A stretch of DNA of 64,000 bases, taken from positions 26,691,865 to 26,755,864 of the forward strand of contig OZ022577.1 of NCBI GenBank assembly GCA_963669155.1, written 5' to 3'. How positions within the stretch are numbered: the stretch's first letter is position 1; each line of letters starts with the position of its first letter. The DNA is from Arbacia lixula. Lineage: Eukaryota; Echinodermata; Echinoidea; Arbacioida; Arbaciidae. This document shows, one piece after another, positions 43,101-45,654 of this stretch. Position numbers and translations under genes: made by a program. Under the pieces are notes generated by a model. It saw only the letters and a list, made by a program, of their open reading frames with translations, was not told where the DNA came from and ran no database searches.

Positions 43101-45654
43101 ACAGTGATAAAAGTTAAAGGAATTACTGTGTTTTGAGTTCTTCTTTTCTTATTTATTTATTTGTTTACTTACATGCATATTCATGTATCCTATTTGCTCA
43201 TTTATGTATTTTTATACCGCCAGGTCTGCCCGAGACCAAAACATCTCCAAGTGCTTCTAAAGATGAAGATGTAAGTTTCAACACTTGTCTTTGCTATCCT
43301 GTAACAAGTAAAAAGTTTGATAATGTGTCTGTGCATTGTTTACAAAAGATGATGAGAATTCCCTGGACTGACAGGGTAACCGATGAGAGAGCCATCGTGA
43401 AAAAGAAGCTTAGATTAGCACTAGACATTTGAATGTGTGTGTTTTTTATGCCTCCGCCACGAAGTGGCCGGAGGCATTATGTTTTCGGGTTGTCCGTCCG
43501 TCCGTCCGTCCGTCCGTCCGTCCGTACGTCCGTCCGTCCGTACGTCCGTCCGTCCGTCCCGAATCCGTTTAGGCAATATCTTTAGAACCGTTAAGCAGAT
43601 TTGCTTGAAACTTGGTACATGTATGCATTGCATGAAACTAATGAAGTGTGTAAAATTGGGGTCAAATCTGATTGAGGTCAAAGGTCAAAGGTCAATGAAC
43701 TTTGTAAAAATTGCCCAAAAATGACCTTTTCCACAATAAATCCAAATCCAAGGATGCGATTCTCATTGAACATGGTACAAAGATGGATCACAACTTGGGG
43801 ATAGACTAGTGACATTTTGGGTAAAATTCCTGAAAGGTCAGAGGTCAAAGGTCAATGAAATTTGTGAACATTTGCCAAAACTTAACCTTTTTCACAATAA
43901 ATCCAAATCCAAGGATGCAATTCTCATTAAACATAGTACAAAGATAGATCACTACTTGGGGATAGACTGGTGACATTTTTGGTAAAATTCCTGAAAGTTC
44001 AGAGGTCAAAGGTCAATGAACTTTGCCAAAATTGGCTAGAAATTGCCCCAAACTTTCAATTTTTCACAATAAATCCAAATCCAATAGTGCAATTCCAACC
44101 AAACATAGTGAAACGATGGATCACTACTTTTGGGTAGACTGGTGACATTGTTGGTGAAATTGCTGGAAGGTCAGAGGTCAAAGGTCAATGAACTTTGCAA
44201 AATTGATATTTTTCACAATAAACCCAAATCCAAATCCAATGGCGCAATTCTAACCAAACATGATACAGAGATGTATCACCTCATGGAGGTAGACTGGTGA
44301 AAGTTTGGGTAAAACTCCTGAGATTTCAAAGGTCAGTGAACTTTGCCAAAAATTAGCCAAAAATTGCCCCAAAGTGATAATTTTCAAAATACATCCAAAT
44401 CCAATGGAGCAATACCAACCAAACATGGTGCAAAGATGGATCACTACTAAACTGATGACATTTTTGGTGAAATTTCTCAAAGGTCAGGGATCAAAGGTCA
44501 ATGAACTTTGCCAAAATTGGCTAGAAATTGCCCTGAAATATATATTTTTCAAATTGAATCCTATACTAATGATTCAATTCAAACCAAACATAGTACAGAG
44601 ATGTATCACTTCATGGAGGTAGACTGGTGAAGTTTGGGTAAAATTCCTGAAAGGTCAAAGGTCAATGAACTTCACCCAATATTGGCTAATTTTAAACAAA
44701 CTTGATACAAGGATGGACTTAGACAGACTGGTTAGATTGGAAGTCAAGAAGTAAGAGGTCAAAAGTCAATGAACATTGCCAAACTTGGCTAAACTTGAAA
44801 AAACAGAATGTGATATTTTCATTTCACATAGGAGCAATGGTACATTGCCCACCAAACATACACATTTTCTGAGAATAGCAAAGAGGCAGAGGCATATTTA
44901 TCGACTGCGGGGCAGTCGAATTGCTCTAGTTTTAAGAGGGGAACATGTACTGTGTAAAAGTGGCTTGGAAAAGTTGGCTTTGATGGGGAAGAAAGCTGAA
45001 TGAGGAAAATAAGCATTGGAAGAAGGAAGATTACTTACATTTAGCAGCCTGACTGACTGGTTAGCTGATCAAGGGGTTGTTTACCATGACCATGAGCTGA
45101 TACAAAGAGCTCAGGAAAGAGAGTTGCAATACCAATATTCATTACATTGAAGTGGAGGTGTGCTATTCTTCCAAACTAGTATTTGCCTTGTATATAAAAT
45201 CTAGCATAAAAAAACATTATTCCATGAGTTATTTTACTATGTAGCAAACAGGTGTAGGTTCAAATTACTATTGTGCATGTTGTGGTTTCATTGTTTTTGA
45301 CAGAATATGATTAGTCCTCGCCCATCCCACACAGCCCCCCTACCCCCATCATCCAGCCAAAGGAATGGGCCTCCACCCCACAATGGGGTGAACGGAAACC
45401 ACCACCACCCTGAACATCCGCAGCAACCATCCTCATCACCACGCCCCTCCAAGACCACGCCCTCCCCACCACCAGGCGTGGCCCAGAAACCTAGGGTGGG
45501 GCGAGTGACTGCCGCACCCCCACCCCCAATCCATGTGGTGGATTTGAAGGGGCGGTCATTGTCATCCAGTGCTGGGGGCGGGGCTGGGGGGAAGGAGGGC
45601 AAGGAGAAGAAGAAACAACCCTCCATCAGCAGCATCTTCAAGAAGAAGAAGTAA
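342..45654 (+). CDS. SPTBN5: Beta-heavy spectrin (beta-V spectrin), 3' part of gene, 57 exons
   Basis: Large spectrin chain that pairs with alpha-spectrin to form the membrane skeleton; the beta-heavy family acts at apical membranes and in vesicle traffic (family knowledge). Seen here: window residues 49-103 form an SH3 domain (ALYNYKG at its start, NGDWWSV and GFIPANYV later), residues 104-148 a Lys-rich linker, residues 190-2820 hold 25 repeat starts spaced about 105 residues with the helix-A signature (for example FLRDVEDELSWIQEK), and residues 2820-3254 a tail. An SH3 domain followed by 25 more repeats fits the 30-repeat beta-heavy layout, not the 17-repeat conventional beta chains. The exons total 9,765 nt and every intron phase closes, with no frameshift. 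The 5' part (CH domains, R1-R4) is outside the window. No PH domain was found near the C-terminus. Exons are listed separately. Confidence 0.93.
1173..1416 (+). CDS. SPTBN5: Spectrin exon 2: second half of SH3 and basic linker
   Basis: Begins LMILIEKTNGDWWSV and completes the SH3 core (tryptophan pair, then GFIPANYV). It then runs into a strongly basic stretch (KKKVKRKVKVPEKVMVKV). In beta-heavy spectrins the SH3 lies inside repeat 5, so this linker joins back to that repeat. The donor GTGAGT is at 1417 and the intron is phase 1. Confidence 0.92.
1822..2003 (+). CDS. SPTBN5: Spectrin exon 3: end of R5 and helix A of R6
   Basis: Contains a helix-C-like segment (MRLASINSTYKRLCKLSE) followed by the helix-A signature FYHDCDEFQDWMKEK with its conserved tryptophan. 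The acceptor is CTCTGCAG, the donor GTGGGC, ending in phase 0. Confidence 0.93.
2209..2465 (+). CDS. SPTBN5: Spectrin exon 4: R6 helices B and C
   Basis: Encodes 85 residues plus two bases. It holds a helix-B stretch (HVEATRRKFENLLTDL) and the helix-C tryptophan region ALWQRLLQLKAEKEK. The donor GTAAAG is at 2466, phase 2. Confidence 0.93.
2888..3079 (+). CDS. SPTBN5: Spectrin exon 5: R7 helices A and B
   Basis: Helix A reads YNHSWGETKEWIMDKF, a weaker match to the consensus but with the WI pair kept. Helix B ends LGLLAQA. The acceptor follows a C-rich tract; the donor GTAAGA is at 3080, phase 2. Confidence 0.9.
3724..3883 (+). CDS. SPTBN5: Spectrin exon 6: R7 helix C and start of R8
   Basis: Contains IRKLWDNLEDKASERKAQ and ends in the helix-A start MFHNESKEL. 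The canonical donor GTGAGT at 3884 closes phase 0. The last part of this exon plus its donor is repeated in tandem eight more times downstream (see repeat 3798-4815); donors at 3995 and 4106 would also keep the frame. Confidence 0.9.
3798..4815 (+). repeat. Tandem array of exon 6 end plus splice donor, 9 units
   Basis: A 111-113 bp unit beginning near TCTAGAGGACAAGGCTAGTG repeats nine times; the first unit is the real 3' part of spectrin exon 6. Donor-site copies lie at 3884, 3995, 4106, 4219, 4330, 4443, 4556, 4669 and 4782 (the last altered to GTGTGT). The first two spacings are 111 bp, keeping frame; after the third donor a two-base addition leads to a stop at 4136-4138. Confidence 0.95.
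5139..5266 (+). CDS. SPTBN5: Spectrin exon 7: R8 helices A and B
   Basis: Continues helix A from the previous exon as LAWCNEMNGKLLDT and gives helix B with DLLKRHSDLLQDIEAH. The donor GTCAGT is at 5267, phase 2. Confidence 0.92.
5984..6143 (+). CDS. SPTBN5: Spectrin exon 8: R8 helix C
   Basis: Completes a split lysine codon, then FTKLTKLGTQLL and a helix-C segment MKDDLKHRWNKRNTHL with the conserved tryptophan. The donor GTAAGT is at 6144, phase 0. Confidence 0.92.
6788..6865 (+). CDS. SPTBN5: Spectrin exon 9: R9 helix A (no tryptophan)
   Basis: Only 26 codons: VFNREADQIDATTSGHEDFL and a short remainder. The FNRE start matches helix A, but the usual tryptophan is absent, so this repeat is atypical. 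The donor GTACAG is at 6866, phase 0. Confidence 0.85.
7295..7482 (+). repeat. Dispersed repeat, copy in intron 9
   Basis: AGCTTAATTGCACCCTAT, GCAGATTACGAGG and TGCTTAGTATTGAGTGGA resemble 34195-34385 in order and spacing. Confidence 0.6.
7544..7683 (+). CDS. SPTBN5: Spectrin exon 10: R9 helix B
   Basis: Encodes SVQSLMKRHKDFMKKFD and a second helical part ending DRQHYAKN. The donor GTGAGT is at 7684, phase 2. Confidence 0.92.
7935..8058 (+). CDS. SPTBN5: Spectrin exon 11: R9 helix C and start of R10
   Basis: Gives VASRRDAIVDRRNKVKQR and ends in EFVRDADE, the start of the next helix A. The donor GTAAGT is at 8059, phase 0. Confidence 0.92.
9022..9168 (+). CDS. SPTBN5: Spectrin exon 12: R10 helices A and B
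   Basis: Starts MSLWIAEKFAIAEDKSYREL and contains VKKHQAFEAEIVANRERL, a textbook helix-B sequence. The donor GTATGT is at 9169, phase 0. Confidence 0.94.
9385..9495 (+). mobile_element. Relative of the GGGCCCTG MITE in intron 12
   Basis: Starts GGGCCCCGTCTTGTAAAGAG and ends in GTCACAACTTTTTAAATGACA, matching both ends of the element at 16635 with divergence. Confidence 0.65.
9606..9869 (+). CDS. SPTBN5: Spectrin exon 13: R10 helix C and R11 helix A
   Basis: Encodes 88 residues: IQSRWSELRSRAEDRG (helix C) then LIREVEDAAVVIQEME, a helix A lacking tryptophan, and SVKNLLKKQQ at the end. Noticeably GC-richer than its introns. The donor GTAAGG is at 9870, phase 0. Confidence 0.93.
10480..10610 (+). 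CDS. SPTBN5: Spectrin exon 14: R11 helix B
   Basis: Encodes LLDTEISLQAARLQGLSK and the turn sequence TQGHFDADKIKSE. The donor GTAAGA is at 10611, phase 2. Confidence 0.92.
11116..11302 (+). CDS. SPTBN5: Spectrin exon 15: R11 helix C and R12 helix A
   Basis: Contains FKELQAPAAKRRHQLEES and helix A FYHDVDMELQWVRDH, ending MLKKHQ. The donor GTGGGA is at 11303, phase 0. Confidence 0.93.
11453..11653 (+). CDS. SPTBN5: Spectrin exon 16: R12 helices B and C
   Basis: 67 codons holding both LEAELTGHQPAIDGVLSTG and the helix-C part CQDLSLAWDQLQDQG. No intron separates B and C here, unlike many other repeats. The donor GTACTG is at 11654, phase 0. Confidence 0.93.
12340..12456 (+). CDS. SPTBN5: Spectrin exon 17: R13 helix A
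   Basis: Encodes YYSEVAEAESWLSEKLSL with the conserved tryptophan, ending ATEKMITRNR. The donor GTAGGT is at 12457, phase 0. The following intron carries a long GAT/ATG microsatellite. Confidence 0.92.
12755..12866 (+). repeat. Dispersed repeat, copy in intron 17
   Basis: GAGTTACCAAGATGGAGTCA then TTCAATGATAAAG and a later CAAACTGTGGTTG match 20662-20790 (GAGTTACAAAGATGGAGTAG). Confidence 0.6.
12867..13090 (+). repeat. GAT/ATG trinucleotide microsatellite
   Basis: Over 200 bp of nearly pure GAT/ATG units in intron 17. It creates long open frames of Met, Ile, His or Ser on both strands, which are artefacts. Confidence 0.97.
13157..13270 (+). CDS. SPTBN5: Spectrin exon 18: R13 helix B
   Basis: Encodes ALEQDIQHYESVIKALEDRI and ends TEAVCERQ. 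The donor GTGAGA is at 13271, phase 0. Confidence 0.91.
13358..13660 (+). repeat. Dispersed 290-bp repeat, copy 1 (intron 18)
   Basis: Matches the reverse complement of 28578-28868 along its whole length, for example GCGCATGGGTTTGATTGC and GGCATGCAATATTGTTAGC. No coding potential. Confidence 0.85.
14186..14368 (+). CDS. SPTBN5: Spectrin exon 19: R13 helix C and R14 helix A
   Basis: Contains LDQAAHRTFKLEQAKLM and helix A YARESDELGEWIEEQ, ending YGQDYEHLE. The donor GTGAGG is at 14369, phase 0. The last 70 or so bases plus donor recur in the following intron within a G-rich array (14298-15265). Confidence 0.92.
14298..15265 (+). repeat. Tandem array of exon 19 end plus donor with G-rich spacer
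   Basis: Six units of 150-200 bp. Each has a copy of the end of spectrin exon 19 (EQYQTASSEEYGQDYEHLE region), then GTGAGG and a polypurine GGGAGAGGGAGGAGG spacer of varying length. Donor copies lie at 14369, 14569, 14720, 14890 and 15073; the sixth unit lacks it. One copy has a one-base deletion. Read-through of the first donor stops at once (TAG), so the copies are not in-frame extensions. Confidence 0.93.
15374..15681 (+). mobile_element. TCCG-rich element, short form
   Basis: Starts TTTTTATGCCTCCGCCACG, holds a (TCCG)n stretch, and ends with AGAGGCGGAGGCATA followed by a TCGAATTGCTCTAGTT end. The ends are inverted copies (TATGCCTCCGCC / GGCGGAGGCATA). It looks like an internally deleted version of the element at 43442-44931 and has no transposase. 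An open frame rich in VRPS is an artefact. Confidence 0.82.
15823..15968 (+). CDS. SPTBN5: Spectrin exon 20: R14 helix B
   Basis: Encodes ELSKKFDEFCRRVDTGMD and QRLVSERHEQSDSLIEKQ. The donor GTGAGT is at 15969, phase 2. Confidence 0.92.
16051..16138 (+). repeat. CA dinucleotide microsatellite
   Basis: About 44 CA units in intron 20, after a C-run. Confidence 0.97.
16495..16609 (+). CDS. SPTBN5: Spectrin exon 21: R14 helix C and start of R15
   Basis: Completes a split glutamine codon, then QALDMLTERIESRREKLE and helix-A start FNRDYEEAMSRIQ, which has no tryptophan. The donor GTAGTG is at 16610, phase 0. Confidence 0.91.
16635..16780 (+). mobile_element. GGGCCCTG-ended MITE in intron 21
   Basis: The inverted ends CCAGGGCCCTGTATTATAAA and TTTATAAGACAGAGCCCTGG flank about 100 bases. 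A second fold-back (TTTCATATTCATAGAACCTTA and its reverse) follows directly to about 16890. Confidence 0.82.
17308..17418 (+). CDS. SPTBN5: Spectrin exon 22: R15 helices A and B
   Basis: Encodes EKYAIIPEDLGKDVNSVQSL and THEAFENDLVALEGQ, the typical LGKD and HEAFE signatures. The donor GTAAGA is at 17419, phase 0. Confidence 0.93.
17998..18335 (+). repeat. Degenerate GAT-type microsatellite
   Basis: Imperfect GATGAT/GGTGAT units in intron 22, ending in a C-run just before the acceptor of exon 23. An aspartate-rich open frame here is an artefact. Confidence 0.93.
18374..18553 (+). CDS. SPTBN5: Spectrin exon 23: R15 helix C
   Basis: Encodes LQTLVDEAGRLQEAYPG, VMVSDWGLLQDRAAERQ, and FHRLLAT at the junction to R16. 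The donor GTGAGT is at 18554, phase 0. The acceptor follows a GAT microsatellite and a C-rich tract. Confidence 0.92.
18911..19123 (+). CDS. SPTBN5: Spectrin exon 24: R16 helices A and B
   Basis: Starts CKDLIKWSNEASLEIQSD and continues with SEIEAREENFSSLVQAG, ending QGHFASEE. The donor GTAAGG is at 19124, phase 0. Confidence 0.93.
19485..19517 (+). mobile_element. Fragment of TCCG element end
   Basis: ATTTATGCCTCCGCCATGAA followed by GTGGCTGGAGGG matches the left end of the elements at 15374 and 43442 but is cut off after about 30 bases. Confidence 0.7.
19558..19707 (+). CDS. SPTBN5: Spectrin exon 25: R16 helix C and start of R17
   Basis: Encodes IQERIEAVLQAREDLHGSW and a glutamine-rich turn (HQQQQFYREAKALETL) that starts a helix A without tryptophan. 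The donor GTAGGT is at 19708, phase 0. Confidence 0.92.
19757..20115 (+). mobile_element. Long fold-back element in intron 25
   Basis: An inverted repeat with arms of about 150 bp: the left side (TAGTGTACTGGGAAG, GCCTTCAAAAGGTGAT, CTTGCTGAAAGTTATTTGCC) returns reversed on the right, ending TTCCCAGTACA. The centre has a second small hairpin (ATCCTCAAAA/TTTTGAGGAT). MITE-like. Confidence 0.88.
20465..20569 (+). CDS. SPTBN5: Spectrin exon 26: R17 helices A and B
   Basis: Encodes VYLQSSDVGATVEEVEAHM and KKHEAFEKLLATQEEK. The acceptor is AAG rather than CAG. The donor GTGAGA is at 20570, phase 0. Confidence 0.92.
20662..20790 (+). repeat. Dispersed repeat, copy in intron 26
   Basis: Partner of 12755-12866, with a small internal duplication (AGTTTAATGATAAAGTGGAC occurs twice). 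Confidence 0.6.
21264..21358 (+). CDS. SPTBN5: Spectrin exon 27: R17 helix B end
   Basis: Encodes VNMLQVLGSQLMDEGHFDAP and KKLQDVTK. The donor GTAAGT is at 21359, phase 2. Confidence 0.92.
22225..22315 (+). CDS. SPTBN5: Spectrin exon 28: R17 helix C and start of R18
   Basis: Encodes RARLRDLSAERRQKLSTA and QFNRDIAE. The donor GTGAGT is at 22316, phase 0. Confidence 0.92.
22831..22986 (+). CDS. SPTBN5: Spectrin exon 29: R18 helices A and B
   Basis: Encodes AQAWIGEKWKTFGDDDLES and LQKHQAFEAEIKANQKLI, close to the repeat consensus. The donor GTACTC is at 22987, phase 0. Confidence 0.94.
23408..23599 (+). CDS. SPTBN5: Spectrin exon 30: R18 helix C and R19 helix A
   Basis: Encodes RLSQMMTSWSDLCKAST and helix A FNQRAEKTEKWIREK. 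The donor GTAAGA is at 23600, phase 0. Confidence 0.94.
23806..23889 (+). CDS. SPTBN5: Spectrin exon 31: R19 helix A end
   Basis: 28 codons: EVMVSVHDVGNDYEHCMELQ and KKLNDIGA. The donor GTAAGT is at 23890, phase 0. Confidence 0.91.
24085..24240 (+). repeat. GTGGTCTTTATGAGC-type dispersed repeat, intron 31
   Basis: Contains GGGAGATGAGAAATGTGGTC, GGTTTTAATGAAAATCC and GCAGGTGGTCGCTGAAGCAG, the same order as in the copies in intron 47. Confidence 0.6.
24399..24520 (+). CDS. SPTBN5: Spectrin exon 32: R19 helix B
   Basis: Encodes DVSVDDAFVAGLCQMGEKLM and QSDAIRHRTKDIKA. The donor GTCAGT is at 24521, phase 2. Confidence 0.91.
25104..25218 (+). CDS. SPTBN5: Spectrin exon 33: R19 helix C and R20 helix A
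   Basis: Encodes SWTALQSGLTKYRTKLTNA and FNRDVDDVKERIHEK; the helix A lacks tryptophan. The donor GTAAGT is at 25219, phase 0. The acceptor follows a C-rich tract. Confidence 0.92.
25624..25737 (+). CDS. SPTBN5: Spectrin exon 34: R20 helices A and B
   Basis: Encodes NAMDSEELGKDLSSVESLL and RRHGELIRDSTAIETRLK. The donor GTGGGT is at 25738, phase 0. Confidence 0.93.
26237..26419 (+). CDS. SPTBN5: Spectrin exon 35: R20 helix C and start of R21
   Basis: Encodes a glutamine-rich B/C loop, then QWEALCDLSQHRQERLES and FYRDYREM. The donor GTTAGC is at 26420, a weaker site, phase 0. Confidence 0.91.
26906..27007 (+). CDS. SPTBN5: Spectrin exon 36: R21 helix A
   Basis: Encodes MNWTKQTLNHMESGELAK and EAENLCELHKEIK. 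The donor GTACAT is at 27008, phase 0. Confidence 0.91.
27398..27664 (+). CDS. SPTBN5: Spectrin exon 37: R21 helices B, C and R22 helix A
   Basis: 89 codons: AEIDGRNAKLDSLVATGSAL, IQVETAWEKRKTLLAQC and helix A VFQEYMEQAESWLSSKEAF. The donor GTAGGT is at 27665, phase 0. Degenerate copies of the exon's last 90 bases with donor follow in the intron (27577-28071). Confidence 0.94.
27577..28071 (+). repeat. Degenerate array of exon 37 end plus donor, about 3 units
   Basis: Units begin at TGACCTCCAG or close variants at 27577 (the real exon), 27752 and 27885, with a remnant near 28053. Copies two and three keep recognisable donor sequences (GTAGGT and GTAAGT) but have lost the reading frame. Older and more diverged than the arrays in introns 6 and 19. 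Confidence 0.85.
28402..28574 (+). CDS. SPTBN5: Spectrin exon 38: R22 helix B
   Basis: Encodes AESLARKHEGFEKTLESQ and VSDGHYNADWVQTKCK. The donor GTCAGA is at 28575, phase 2. The next intron is almost wholly made of a dispersed repeat. Confidence 0.92.
28578..28868 (-). repeat. Dispersed 290-bp repeat, copy 2, filling intron 38
   Basis: Inverted relative to the copy at 13358. It occupies nearly all of the 333-bp spectrin intron 38, from three bases after the donor to 39 bases before the acceptor. Confidence 0.85.
28908..29145 (+). CDS. SPTBN5: Spectrin exon 39: R22 helix C and R23 helices A, B
   Basis: 80 codons including the split one: LWQETEARRKRLAESRD, FLQDLYEVGSWINEKTQ and LQKHQTFGAEVLSNRGR. 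The intron seen at the FxRDxxE position in many other repeats is absent here, although GTAGGG occurs at that spot. The donor GTCAGG is at 29146, phase 0. Confidence 0.94.
29755..29892 (+). CDS. SPTBN5: Spectrin exon 40: R23 helix C
   Basis: Encodes TGQAMINQEHHGATEITE and AELEQRWQHLMDRCAWK. The donor GTATAC is at 29893, phase 0, and it is also the start of a tandem array in the intron. Confidence 0.92.
29893..30296 (+). repeat. Tandem array of about 97 bp starting at exon 40 donor
   Basis: Four units marked by GCTTAGTTTTATG at 29912, 30010 and 30108, and a variant at 30204. Each unit starts with a GTATAC/GTATGC-like sequence that aligns to the exon 40 donor; coding sequence is not clearly carried along. 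Confidence 0.85.
30325..30395 (+). mobile_element. Partial GGGCCCTG MITE in intron 40
   Basis: The right end CTTTATAAGACAGGGCCCT matches the element at 16635; the left half is weak. Confidence 0.55.
30470..30595 (+). CDS. SPTBN5: Spectrin exon 41: R24 helix A
   Basis: Encodes AHVLQRSVDDICEWLSEVE and LGKDMASVKQLLKKHQ. The donor GTATGT is at 30596, phase 0. Confidence 0.93.
31030..31160 (+). CDS. SPTBN5: Spectrin exon 42: R24 helix B
   Basis: Encodes ALELEIESYEEKVIETKQ and AEENFLADDMVNKTDAA. The donor GTAAGA is at 31161, phase 2. Confidence 0.92.
31738..31924 (+). CDS. SPTBN5: Spectrin exon 43: R24 helix C and R25 helix A
   Basis: Encodes AVTELASKRKKQLEDAFT and FLRDVEDELSWIQEKMAL, ending LVKRHQ; one of the best consensus matches in the gene. 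The donor GTAGGT is at 31925, phase 0. Confidence 0.95.
32141..32341 (+). CDS. SPTBN5: Spectrin exon 44: R25 helices B and C
   Basis: Encodes MLESEITAHEPLIAAVSTTA and LNGRWGQLKEAAGERRKQL. The acceptor is TTTCAAG and the donor GTCAGT is at 32342, phase 0. Confidence 0.94.
32776..33006 (+). CDS. SPTBN5: Spectrin exon 45: R26 helices A and B
   Basis: Encodes FFSEVMETEAWLNDKRPLL and LKKLEVLELDLESYAGT. The donor GTCAGG is at 33007, phase 0. Confidence 0.94.
33388..33570 (+). CDS. SPTBN5: Spectrin exon 46: R26 helix C and R27 helix A
   Basis: Encodes QYQELLGLLQTRKLALKG and FLREMDEAMDWIQEKEVL, ending YGKDLEHVE. The donor GTACTT is at 33571, phase 0. Confidence 0.94.
33872..34063 (+). CDS. SPTBN5: Spectrin exon 47: R27 helices B and C
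   Basis: Encodes ILQTRFHSFTRDILGGEGR and CQELEVRWDELKEAANAR. The donor GTAAGA is at 34064, phase 0. Confidence 0.94.
34195..34385 (+). repeat. Dispersed repeat, copy in intron 47
   Basis: Partner of 7295-7482 (GGCTTAATTGCACCCTAT, TGCTTAGTATCTGAGTGGA). Moderately diverged. Confidence 0.6.
34563..34705 (+). repeat. GTGGTCTTTATGAGC-type dispersed repeat, intron 47
   Basis: ACCTCTGTAGAAAGACCACC, GGGAGACG, GTGGTCCTAATGAGCAAG and CAGGTTTCAATGGGAAAC match related copies at about 24085-24240, 34420-34510 and 45836-45965. Confidence 0.65.
34758..34913 (+). CDS. SPTBN5: Spectrin exon 48: R28 helix A
   Basis: Encodes HAFDRDVAETLAWIQEKDK and LPSVQALIRRHNGFE. The donor GTACGT is at 34914, phase 0. Confidence 0.94.
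35417..35634 (+). CDS. SPTBN5: Spectrin exon 49: R28 helices B, C and start of R29
   Basis: Encodes RDLVAVEEKVNCTSAMAAEL, TGWNVLLERAAGRKDRL and YFNEFREL. The donor GTTAGT is at 35635, phase 2. A fragment of the TCCG-rich element lies just inside the next intron. Confidence 0.93.
35655..35765 (+). mobile_element. Internal fragment of TCCG element
   Basis: TCCG-type repeats followed by CAATATCTTGAGAACCGTTC and TTTGCTTCAAACTTGGT, matching the internal part of the element at 15374. It lies about 20 bases after the exon 49 donor. Confidence 0.75.
36095..36284 (+). CDS. SPTBN5: Spectrin exon 50: R29 helices A and B
   Basis: Encodes STWINEMNALLSLAETPHD and LINKHSETQLEISLHEPN. The donor GTAAAT is at 36285, phase 0. 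The next intron (36285-37937) holds no exon I recognise. Confidence 0.93.
37938..38114 (+). CDS. SPTBN5: Spectrin exon 51: R29 helix C and R30 helix A
   Basis: Encodes EQLEQAWSGLLAKSEERQA and the last helix A, FLLQRDLESAESWLNNRDS. By family knowledge this helix begins the partial repeat that binds the alpha-spectrin N-terminus. The donor GTGAGT is at 38115, phase 0. Confidence 0.94.
38153..38270 (+). repeat. 29-bp tandem repeat in intron 51
   Basis: About four units of GGATTGATTGACATTTCTTA-type sequence starting some 40 bases after the exon 51 donor. A TTTA-rich microsatellite follows to about 38290. Confidence 0.85.
39444..39548 (+). CDS. SPTBN5: Spectrin exon 52: R30 helix B (tetramerisation)
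   Basis: Encodes IEELLKKQEDFEKMIEVQEE then KFAALTRLTK. This closely follows the helix-B end of conventional beta-spectrin repeat 17, where the chain meets alpha-spectrin. The donor GTAAGA is at 39549, phase 0. Confidence 0.93.
40146..40310 (+). CDS. SPTBN5: Spectrin exon 53: end of R30 and start of tail
   Basis: Encodes LEAVTGLNRQTTLDDVLRE, a basic glycine and proline part (GAPPKGRGLL), then an acidic run IEEEDEEAEEERKN. The donor GTGAGA is at 40311, phase 0. Marks the change from helical to disordered sequence. Confidence 0.92.
40598..41300 (+). CDS. SPTBN5: Spectrin exon 54: large disordered tail exon
   Basis: The largest exon: 703 nt, starting LLQDENFADMMEDM. It is rich in Ser, Asp, Pro and His with an eight-glutamate run, and holds one more ordered-looking block (RMLIPRISITMADIELPAYF then DVVEPDIQKAEADQLEEII). 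No PH domain is visible. The donor GTGAGT is at 41301, phase 1; reading through it would meet a stop at 41360. Confidence 0.88.
41656..41790 (+). mobile_element. Near-perfect palindrome in intron 54
   Basis: Arms of about 58 bp (ACACCCTGCTTGTTTACGGA going in, ending in AAACAAGCAGGGTGT on the right) around a loop of 15 bases. A few mismatches only, suggesting a young fold-back or MITE insertion. Confidence 0.9.
42526..42627 (+). CDS. SPTBN5: Spectrin exon 55: very acidic tail segment
   Basis: Encodes SDLLVDDEDFPLDDDDLAF and a second Asp-rich block, ending LPG. Phase 1 on both sides, so it could be skipped without breaking the frame. The donor GTGTGT at 42628 is weak. Confidence 0.82.
43224..43270 (+). 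CDS. SPTBN5: Spectrin exon 56: microexon in tail
   Basis: 47 nt encoding GLPETKTSPSASKDED. The acceptor is CCGCCAG, the donor GTAAGT at 43271, phase 0. Called because both splice sites are good and it links exons 55 and 57 in frame; the peptide is low complexity, so support is moderate. Confidence 0.75.
43442..44931 (+). mobile_element. TCCG-rich element, long form with internal repeats
   Basis: Same ends as the short form, about 1.5 kb, inserted in spectrin intron 56. After the (TCCG)n block it carries about six degenerate units of roughly 165 bp, recognised by AAAGGTCAATGAACTTTG, AATAAATCCAAATCCAA and GGATCACTACTT. No protein-coding capacity is seen, so it would be non-autonomous. Confidence 0.82.
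45304..45654 (+). CDS. SPTBN5: Spectrin exon 57: last coding exon, proline-rich with basic end
   Basis: 117 codons including the stop TAA at 45652-45654. The sequence is proline-rich (for example HTAPLPPSSSQRNGPPPH and RVTAAPPPPIHVVDLKG), glycine-rich near the end, and closes KKQPSISSIFKKKK. The basic end might touch acidic membrane lipids and the proline motifs might bind SH3 domains; both are inferences. Confidence 0.87.
   Translation, partial: NMISPRPSHTAPLPPSSSQRNGPPPHNGVNGNHHHPEHPQQPSSSPRPSKTTPSPPPGVAQKPRVGRVTAAPPPPIHVVDLKGRSLSSSAGGGAGGKEGKEKKKQPSISSIFKKKK

Noticed and set aside
43421-44622. Open frames within the 43442-44931 element
   Set aside because: Low complexity or repeat-derived, with no transposase features.
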